Assembly: GCA_937927885.1 (NCBI GenBank) | Contig: CALEZJ010000061.1 | Span: 1 to 11,279, forward strand | DNA from: an uncultured Paracoccaceae bacterium | GTDB lineage: Bacteria > Pseudomonadota > Alphaproteobacteria > Rhodobacterales > Rhodobacteraceae | Direction: 5' to 3' | Length of the DNA stretch: 11,279 nucleotides | Notes under the pieces: model-generated | What the model was told of the DNA's origin: nothing | What the model saw: the letters and a program-made list of their open reading frames with translations, nothing else | The model's database searches: none | Program-made: the position numbers and the translations under genes | Shown: positions 7,120 to 11,279 of the stretch, piece by piece | Layout: each line of letters opens with the position of its first letter | Numbering within the stretch: position 1 is the stretch's first letter

Positions 7120-7128
7120 AAAGGGGGG
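7119..7128 (+). promoter_or_regulatory. Ribosome site for the 7138 gene (non-ATG start)
   Basis: AAAAGGGGGG precedes two adjacent candidate starts, TTG at 7135 (six bases away) and GTG at 7138 (nine bases away). There is no ATG nearby in this frame. The site begins at the stop of the broken upstream gene, so the two may once have been coupled. Confidence 0.5.
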
Positions 7129-7137
7129 CAGATATTG

Positions 7138-8475
7138 GTGTCGGCTGGCGGTTACATTCTTCAGGTGCCGAAGGACAGGAGGAAGTTGCTTCTCGACGAA
7201 GCCGAGCATGGGGGCTCGTTCTATCGTTCGAAGCCTTATATCTCTGAGCCTGTTCCGCGTTTCGATCACAGCCGCCGCGCACCGCTGGCCGTGTTTGCAT
7301 CCTTCGAAGATGGCTTCATCACCCACATCGCTGATGGAAGGAAAGGGCTGTCTGCCGGCACCGGCCTCGTCCGTCTCAATCTTGAAGACCTTCAGCCGCT
7401 GAAACGGCACGTGAGCTTTGACGAAGTCCTCGATGGCATCGGTGCTCGCGTTGCGAGGCACCTCAAACAACGTCTGACAACGGGCGGCCTACTCCCACCG
7501 AAGTCGCTGGGCGCCTTTGTTGATCGCATTACCGAGCTGGACACCACCGTTAGCCCACGTCTCGCGCGCTACTCTGAGCGTCGCGCGCAGGCTCTGCGGC
7601 GCCTTGAGCCGATTGCGCGTGAAAACCTCGCCTATCAAAAGGAGTCGCTCGGCCTCGCGCTTGAGATTGCCGGCATTTCGCGGGACGACCTGCTGGCGTG
7701 GACCCCGACCGATGATCAACAGCGATCTTTCCTTGATGGCCTGCCGGGCGCGCAGGTCCGCGAAGACGCTATGCTCCTGGCGGACTTCTCGACTCTCCCG
7801 GGTTTCAAAGTGACCGGCGGAACCACTCACTATGGTTCGAAGGTTTTCGTAAGTGAGCAGGATCCGTCGAAAAGGCTAACCGTGATCATGGCCAATCGTC
7901 TGCCGCTAGAACAACAGACTGGCGCTGACCTCGTTTACTTCAATGAGGCCTACCGCAGCTTCATACTGGTCCAATACAAGGCGATGGAAAAGCGCCACGA
8001 TGAGATGGAATTTCGCTGGCAAGCGCAGGACCAATTCTGCGACGAGGTCGAGCGCATGGAGAGCCTGCTCGCGGAACTCAGAAGACTTCCAAGCGGCCAA
8101 CAACCCGACGGCTTCTGTTTCTCGGACAATCCGTTCTTCCTAAAGTTTTGCCCCCGTGTAGTCTTCAACCCCGATGACAAGGGCCTTTTCAAGGGCATCT
8201 ACTTGCCGCTTGACCTATGGAAGCGGGCGGATGCGGCGGGCTGTTTTGCCGGCAAGCGTGGGGGCAAAGTCCTTACGTTTAAGAACGTGGGCCGCCGCAT
8301 CAACAACTCGGAGTTTGTGGCGCTCGTCGCCGGATCGTGGGTTGGAACCTCGATAGAGCAATCTACAGTCCTTGGCGAGATTGTCCGGAAGGTACTCGAA
8401 ACAGGTAAGACCGTGACCATCGCTATCAAGCATGCGTCCGGTCCAGCGGACGATGGCAGGGAGATCGCTGATTAA
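7138..8475 (+). CDS. Protein of unknown function, candidate PD-(D/E)XK (QxK) nuclease
   Basis: This encodes a 445-residue soluble protein (446 if TTG 7135 is used). I do not recognise the family. Residues 259-283 read QQTGADLVYFNEAYRSFILV followed by QYKAM: a conserved-looking Asp (264) in GAD, a beta strand, then Gln279-Tyr-Lys281 at a strand end. That spacing is what the Mrr-like subset of PD-(D/E)XK nucleases shows (GxD...VQxK). A helix with basic and acidic residues follows (EKRHDEMEFRWQAQDQFCDE). The N-terminal 100 residues look like an independent domain; the middle (125-200) is helical and Arg-rich. No membrane segment or signal peptide is visible. Third-position base use is more mixed than in the puf genes, suggesting transfer. 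It follows a restriction-like gene remnant and converges on a recombinase operon, so a role in defence against foreign DNA is possible but is inference only. Confidence 0.7.
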   Translation: MSAGGYILQVPKDRRKLLLDEAEHGGSFYRSKPYISEPVPRFDHSRRAPLAVFASFEDGFITHIADGRKGLSAGTGLVRLNLEDLQPLKRHVSFDEVLDGIGARVARHLKQRLTTGGLLPPKSLGAFVDRITELDTTVSPRLARYSERRAQALRRLEPIARENLAYQKESLGLALEIAGISRDDLLAWTPTDDQQRSFLDGLPGAQVREDAMLLADFSTLPGFKVTGGTTHYGSKVFVSEQDPSKRLTVIMANRLPLEQQTGADLVYFNEAYRSFILVQYKAMEKRHDEMEFRWQAQDQFCDEVERMESLLAELRRLPSGQQPDGFCFSDNPFFLKFCPRVVFNPDDKGLFKGIYLPLDLWKRADAAGCFAGKRGGKVLTFKNVGRRINNSEFVALVAGSWVGTSIEQSTVLGEIVRKVLETGKTVTIAIKHASGPADDGREIAD

Positions 8476-8540
8476 ACCTCATGTGCGTCGACGAACGCGG
8501 AACGAGCGCAACTGGTTGTCACCTTGTGTCACGCTTGGCA
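8476..8540. other. Convergent gap between the unknown protein gene and the recombinase cassette
   Basis: Only 65 bases separate the two stop codons. I see no strong terminator hairpin in either direction; the only repetition is a TGTCAC doublet near 8517-8531. Transcripts from the two sides would probably overlap. Confidence 0.5.
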
Positions 8541-8921
8541 TCAGTCGAACACTCGCCCCGGCTGCTCGTCCCACGGCAGCGACGCGACGAAGCACAGGTC
8601 ATAGATGCTGATGGTGGAGGGCTCGCGGTGGACAACCAGCCGCTCGAGCACCTCGGGCGCCAGCCATGCGAGGCGCAGGAGGCGGCTGACGTAGCGGTCG
8701 GACAGGCCCTCGTTGGCGGCGAGATCGGCAAGCGTGGCGACGTCGCCGCGTTCCAGCCGCTGCCGCCAACCCCATGCGCGGCCGATGGCGCGCAGAAGAT
8801 GAGGATCCTGCCCGCGGTTCATGGCGGCCTCGACATGCTTCGGCGGCAGGATCCGGGGACGTCCACCGCGGCGGCGCAGTTCCAGCGGGATGTGGACGCG
8901 CAGGGTGTCGGGCGCGGGCAT
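8541..8921 (-). CDS. Small HTH-like protein of the DUF2924/recombinase cassette
   Basis: This is a 126-residue protein, the last gene of the four-gene minus-strand cassette. Residues 61-95 (VATLADLAANEGLSDRYVSR then LLRLAWLAPEVLERLV) look like a helix-turn-helix of the KorB/ParB type. The preceding GRAWGWRQRLERGD and a basic N-terminus (RRRGGRPRILPP) also suggest DNA binding. Its ATG shares a base with the recombinase stop (TGATG), and AAGGAAG lies seven bases upstream, so translation is coupled to the recombinase. Similar proteins accompany such recombinases in other alphaproteobacteria as far as I remember, with no established function. A regulator or a recombination accessory factor is the most reasonable guess. 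Confidence 0.75.
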   Translation of the reverse strand: MPAPDTLRVHIPLELRRRGGRPRILPPKHVEAAMNRGQDPHLLRAIGRAWGWRQRLERGDVATLADLAANEGLSDRYVSRLLRLAWLAPEVLERLVVHREPSTISIYDLCFVASLPWDEQPGRVFD

Positions 8922-10243
8922 CAGGCGACTTCCTTCTTCGGCGGGGCCATCAGGGTGGCGATGGCGCCGAGGCCGTCGTGGCGCAGGTCGATGGCGAGGC
9001 CGGCCTCGCTTACCGTGATGCGCGCGACCAGCAGCTGGACGATGCGCGCCTGCTCGGCCGGGATCAGCGCCTTCCAGAGGTCGTCGAACTGCGCCAGCGC
9101 GGCGACGACGGTGGTCTCATCGAGATCGGGACGCTCCTTCCGCACCGCCCGCGCGGTGCGCGCCGCGACCTCGGGCGTGCGCAGCATCCGGCGGATTTCG
9201 CCGATGACGGCCTCCTCGACCATGGCACCCGGCAGCCGCTGCGCCCCGCGCAACTCGGCTGCAGGACGTTTCCGGATCACGTCCATCGAAGTGTAATAGC
9301 AGTAGCGCTTGCCCTTGCGCTTGGTGTGGTGGGGCGTCATGGCGGCGCCCGTCTCGGTGAAAATCAGCCCGCGCAGGAGCGCCGGTTGCGCCGCCCGCGC
9401 CACCGCCGCCCGGGCGACGCGGTTGTTGGCCATCACGGCATGCGCATCGTCCCACAGCTTTTGGTCGATGATAGCCGCATGGTCGCCGGGATAGACGTCG
9501 TCCTTGTGCACGGCGAGGCCGAGGTAGACCTTGTTGTGCAGGAACTTCAGCAGGTAGCCCCGGTCGAACACCGCGCCGCGCTTGGTGCGGATCCCACGGG
9601 CGTGCAACTCCTTCAGCACCTGCGCGGTGGAACTGGAGCGGGCATAGAGGCGGAAGATCATCCGGACCTGTTCCGCCTCGGCGGGCTCGATCACCAGCTT
9701 GCGGTCCTTCACCACGTATCCGAGCGGCACCGGCCCGCCCATCCACATCCCCTTGCGGCGGGAGGCGGCGAACTTGTCGCGGATGCGCTCGCCGATCACC
9801 TCGCGTTCGAACTGGGCGAAGCTGAGCAGGATGTTCAGCGTCAGCCGCCCCATGGACGTCGTGGTGTTGAAGGACTGCGTGACCGAGACGAAGGTGACGC
9901 CGTGACGGTCGAAGATCTCGACGAGCTTCGAGAAGTCCATCAGCGCGCGGCTCAGACGGTCGATCTTGTAAACCACGACCACGTCGATCAGCCCGGCCTC
10001 GATGTCGGCGATCAGCTGTGCCAGCGCGGGGCGATCCAGCGTACCGCCCGAGAAGCCGCCATCGTCATAGCGGTCGCGCAGCGCCACCCAACCCTCGGCA
10101 CGCTGCGAGGCGATGTATGCCTCGCAGGCCTCGCGCTGAGCGTCGAGGCTGTTGAACTCCATGTCGAGCCCTTCCTCGCTCGACTTGCGGGTGTAGATGG
10201 CGCAGCGCAGGCGGCGGACCGGTTCGGGCTTGGTGCGGCTCAT
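8921..10243 (-). CDS. Serine recombinase (resolvase/invertase family, large type)
   Basis: This 440-residue site-specific recombinase cuts and rejoins DNA through a serine-DNA link. The N-terminal resolvase domain (about 12-160) shows YTRKSS with the likely nucleophile Ser21 and Arg19, YDDGGFSGGTLDRP (59-72) and KIDRLSRA (93-100) with Asp95, Arg96 and Arg99. The long helix then carries LLSFAQFEREVIGERIRDK. The recombinase domain follows (about 165-275: GYLLKFLHNKVYLG, HAAIID..LW). The next segment (287-318) has the layout of the zinc-ribbon domain but lacks its paired cysteines. A helical tail (about 340-425) closes the protein. The start is fixed by GGAGG seven bases before the ATG; it overlaps the DUF2924 gene by four bases (ATGA). 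It is shorter than many large serine integrases but has no sign of truncation. Whether it integrates, excises or inverts DNA cannot be told. Confidence 0.93.
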   Translation of the reverse strand: MSRTKPEPVRRLRCAIYTRKSSEEGLDMEFNSLDAQREACEAYIASQRAEGWVALRDRYDDGGFSGGTLDRPALAQLIADIEAGLIDVVVVYKIDRLSRALMDFSKLVEIFDRHGVTFVSVTQSFNTTTSMGRLTLNILLSFAQFEREVIGERIRDKFAASRRKGMWMGGPVPLGYVVKDRKLVIEPAEAEQVRMIFRLYARSSSTAQVLKELHARGIRTKRGAVFDRGYLLKFLHNKVYLGLAVHKDDVYPGDHAAIIDQKLWDDAHAVMANNRVARAAVARAAQPALLRGLIFTETGAAMTPHHTKRKGKRYCYYTSMDVIRKRPAAELRGAQRLPGAMVEEAVIGEIRRMLRTPEVAARTARAVRKERPDLDETTVVAALAQFDDLWKALIPAEQARIVQLLVARITVSEAGLAIDLRHDGLGAIATLMAPPKKEVA

Positions 10244-10740
10244 GGGCGGGCCTCCGCGCCATGGGCGAGCCCGAAGAATTTCCACCCGTTCCAGTGACTG
10301 CCGGTGATCGCCCGCACCGCGGCCGAAAGCGACTTGAAGCGCCGCCCCTGCCATTCGAAGCCTTCTGTGAGGACGGTGACGACATGCTCTTCGCCCTGCC
10401 ACTCGCGCACCAGCTTGGTGCCGGGGATCGGGCGGCGGGGATCCGCGATCAGCGGGCCCGGCGCACCCGAGGCGACCTCGGTCGCCAGCGCGTCCAGCGT
10501 GCGGCGCGTGGCGGGCTTGATGCCACCATGGGCGAGTTCCTGGATGCGGTAGCCGATCCGCAGCTCCAGGTTCCCGCGACTGGCGTTGGGGGCGTGCTCG
10601 CCGAACATCACCCGCCACCTGGCCTGAAGCTCCGGCACCGTCATCGCTTTTAGCGCCGCCAGTTCCGCCAGGACGTCAATCCCCGCCGCCTGGCGGGCGA
10701 GCGCAGCCTTTGGGCCTGATTTCCTTGTTTTTTTCCTCAT
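10240..10740 (-). CDS. DUF2924 protein
   Basis: This is a 166-residue protein with a basic start (MRKKTRKSGPK). It carries the DUF2924 blocks I recognise: LAALKAMTVPELQARWRVMF (about 27-46), LRIGYRIQELAHGGIKPATR (60-79), PGTKLVREWQGEEHVVTVL (105-123) and FEWQGRRFKSLSAAVRAITG (127-146) followed by SHWNGWKFFGL. The function of DUF2924 is unknown. It occurs widely next to serine recombinases in alphaproteobacteria, here with ATGA overlaps to both the small gene before it and the recombinase after it, so the products probably work together. The ATG follows GGAG at seven bases. A DNA-binding or targeting partner for the recombinase is plausible but unproven. Confidence 0.9.
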   Translation of the reverse strand: MRKKTRKSGPKAALARQAAGIDVLAELAALKAMTVPELQARWRVMFGEHAPNASRGNLELRIGYRIQELAHGGIKPATRRTLDALATEVASGAPGPLIADPRRPIPGTKLVREWQGEEHVVTVLTEGFEWQGRRFKSLSAAVRAITGSHWNGWKFFGLAHGAEARP

Positions 10741-10955
10741 GCGTCGTCTCCAACTCGGTTTTGCACCTGTCTCCGACGACGGCGTCTGAGGGCAAGAATG
10801 TCCAGCGAACTGTCTCCGTCGAGCGGAGAATTCTCGTTCGTTTCCCGTGGGTTGGTCCGCGCGATGGCGCTGGCGAGAATGGCGGCCAGTTCCGCCAGCC
10901 GCTCATCAGTCGTGAGCGTCTCGGCCGGCGGCGCGAAGGCGATGTCGTCTTGCAT
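10737..10955 (-). CDS. Small protein opening the recombinase cassette
   Basis: This is a 72-residue protein. Residues 14-35 (LTTDERLAELAAILASAIAR) form a likely amphipathic helix, followed by a polar stretch with the GDSSLD motif (47-52) and an Arg-rich segment (LALRRRRRRQ). I have seen short proteins with an AAILA helix and an SSLD motif in front of DUF2924 genes, so this is probably a conserved cassette member of unknown role. It ends in an ATGA overlap with the DUF2924 start. The ribosome site is weak (GAGG about ten bases before the ATG), so its start is the least certain of the cassette. Confidence 0.7.
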   Translation of the reverse strand: MQDDIAFAPPAETLTTDERLAELAAILASAIARTNPRETNENSPLDGDSSLDILALRRRRRRQVQNRVGDDA

Positions 10956-11125
10956 GGGGAGCGAACCTCGTGAGGCGGTTTGCCCCGTGTTCGCTGCTCG
11001 CGGCAGGCGAATTCAAGTCAAAACAAGGGGTTGTCGTAGCGGCGCGAAGCCGGGAGAAGTAAATCGTTGTCGGGGAAGCTGGTGTTGATCAATTGCAAGC
11101 TCGTTGCTGCCGGACCGGAGAAACT
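10956..11125 (-). promoter_or_regulatory. Upstream region of the recombinase cassette
   Basis: This gap of about 170 bases should contain the promoter of the minus-strand cassette. Read on the minus strand it carries TTGACT (11021-11016), a good -35 match, but the expected -10 about 17 bases further on is poor. A TTGATCAA palindrome sits at 11084-11091. The DNA is more AT-rich than the cassette. I cannot name a firm promoter or operator. Confidence 0.35.
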
Positions 11126-11278
11126 TCAATCTGTATCCTGAGAAGTCTCGTTCGCTTTGGGCAATGGGCGGGCAGGAAAATTCCGCTGCCAAGTCTCAAT
11201 GAGGAAGAGCGCTGCCGTGCTTGCGGCATGAATGGCAAGCCTGGCAATTCTTGAGTCAATTCGAGCATAGCCCTTCTC
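11126..11278 (-). CDS. Possible C-terminal end of a gene cut by the window edge
   Basis: A minus-strand frame open at the window edge encodes 50 residues and then a TGA at 11128-11126. The peptide contains YARIDSRIARLAIHAASTAA then LFLIETW, which looks like an ordinary protein helix, and ends in a polar ETSQDTD tail. Third-position use is mixed, unlike the photosynthesis genes. A competing 59-codon frame starting at an ATG near 11269 also exists, so the reading is uncertain. No family is recognised. If real, it lies upstream of and same-strand with the recombinase cassette. Confidence 0.3.
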   Translation of the reverse strand, partial: EKGYARIDSRIARLAIHAASTAALFLIETWQRNFPARPLPKANETSQDTD

Positions 11279-11279
11279 C

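Larger units (their letters stand above)
6586..11279. mobile_element. Candidate genomic island segment next to tRNA-Ser
   Basis: Everything from the tRNA-Ser 3' end to the window edge is unrelated to photosynthesis: a gene remnant, an unknown protein with nuclease-like residues, and a serine-recombinase cassette. Base use shifts from strongly GC-rich third positions to a mixed pattern in the 7138-8475 gene and at the right end. The left boundary at the tRNA is suggested by position only; no direct repeat of the tRNA 3' end is present in the window, and serine recombinases do not usually target tRNA genes. The right boundary is outside the window. Confidence 0.5.

Noticed and set aside
8774..10297. 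Long plus-strand open frame (507 codons) antisense to the recombinase
   Set aside because: The minus strand carries all recombinase motifs, good ribosome sites and overlaps; the plus-strand reading is low-complexity and matches nothing.
8921..10618. Longer recombinase frame starting at 10618
   Set aside because: The extra N-terminal part is the antiphase shadow of DUF2924; GGAGG and ATGA support the start at 10243.
6586..11279. Search for a second copy of the tRNA-Ser 3' end (attR)
   Set aside because: No matching stretch was seen by eye; any right border must lie outside the window.

Overview
The window comes from a purple non-sulfur alphaproteobacterium of the Rhodobacter/Cereibacter group. 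The gene order bchZ-pufQ-pufB-pufA-pufL-pufM-pufX-dxs is the classic Rhodobacter photosynthesis-cluster arrangement. PufX takes the place of the pufC cytochrome found in many other purple bacteria, and the DNA is GC-rich with GC-rich third codon positions. I cannot name a species.

Positions 1-6585 are photosynthesis core. BchZ (chlorophyllide a reductase, bacteriochlorophyll synthesis) runs into pufQ, whose ribosome site overlaps the bchZ stop. Next come the LH1 antenna genes pufB and pufA, the reaction-centre genes pufL and pufM (8-nt overlap) and pufX (17-nt overlap with pufM). RNA hairpins lie between pufQ and pufB, between pufA and pufL, and after pufX. These are the positions where segmental stability and termination of puf mRNA are controlled in known Rhodobacter species. 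The strong terminator after pufX sits directly before the ribosome site of dxs, which makes isoprenoid precursors for the phytyl/geranylgeranyl tails and carotenoids. A complete tRNA-Ser(UGA) ends this conserved block.

Positions 6586-11279 look like accessory DNA lying downstream of the tRNA. First come about 390 bp with no recognisable gene. Then follows the start of a broken gene (a remnant of a domain I associate with DUF3883/HNH restriction-like proteins). Next is a 445-aa protein of unknown function with a possible PD-(D/E)XK nuclease signature of the Mrr-like QxK kind. On the opposite strand is a tightly overlapping four-gene cassette: a 72-aa small protein, a DUF2924 protein, a 440-aa serine recombinase and a 126-aa HTH-like protein. 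The last ~320 bp hold an upstream region and possibly the C-terminal end of a further minus-strand gene.

The two halves appear functionally unrelated. The first makes and assembles the RC-LH1 photosystem and feeds its pigment synthesis. The second is a candidate mobile or defence-type island. No direct repeat of the tRNA 3' end was found inside the window, so the island boundaries are unproven.
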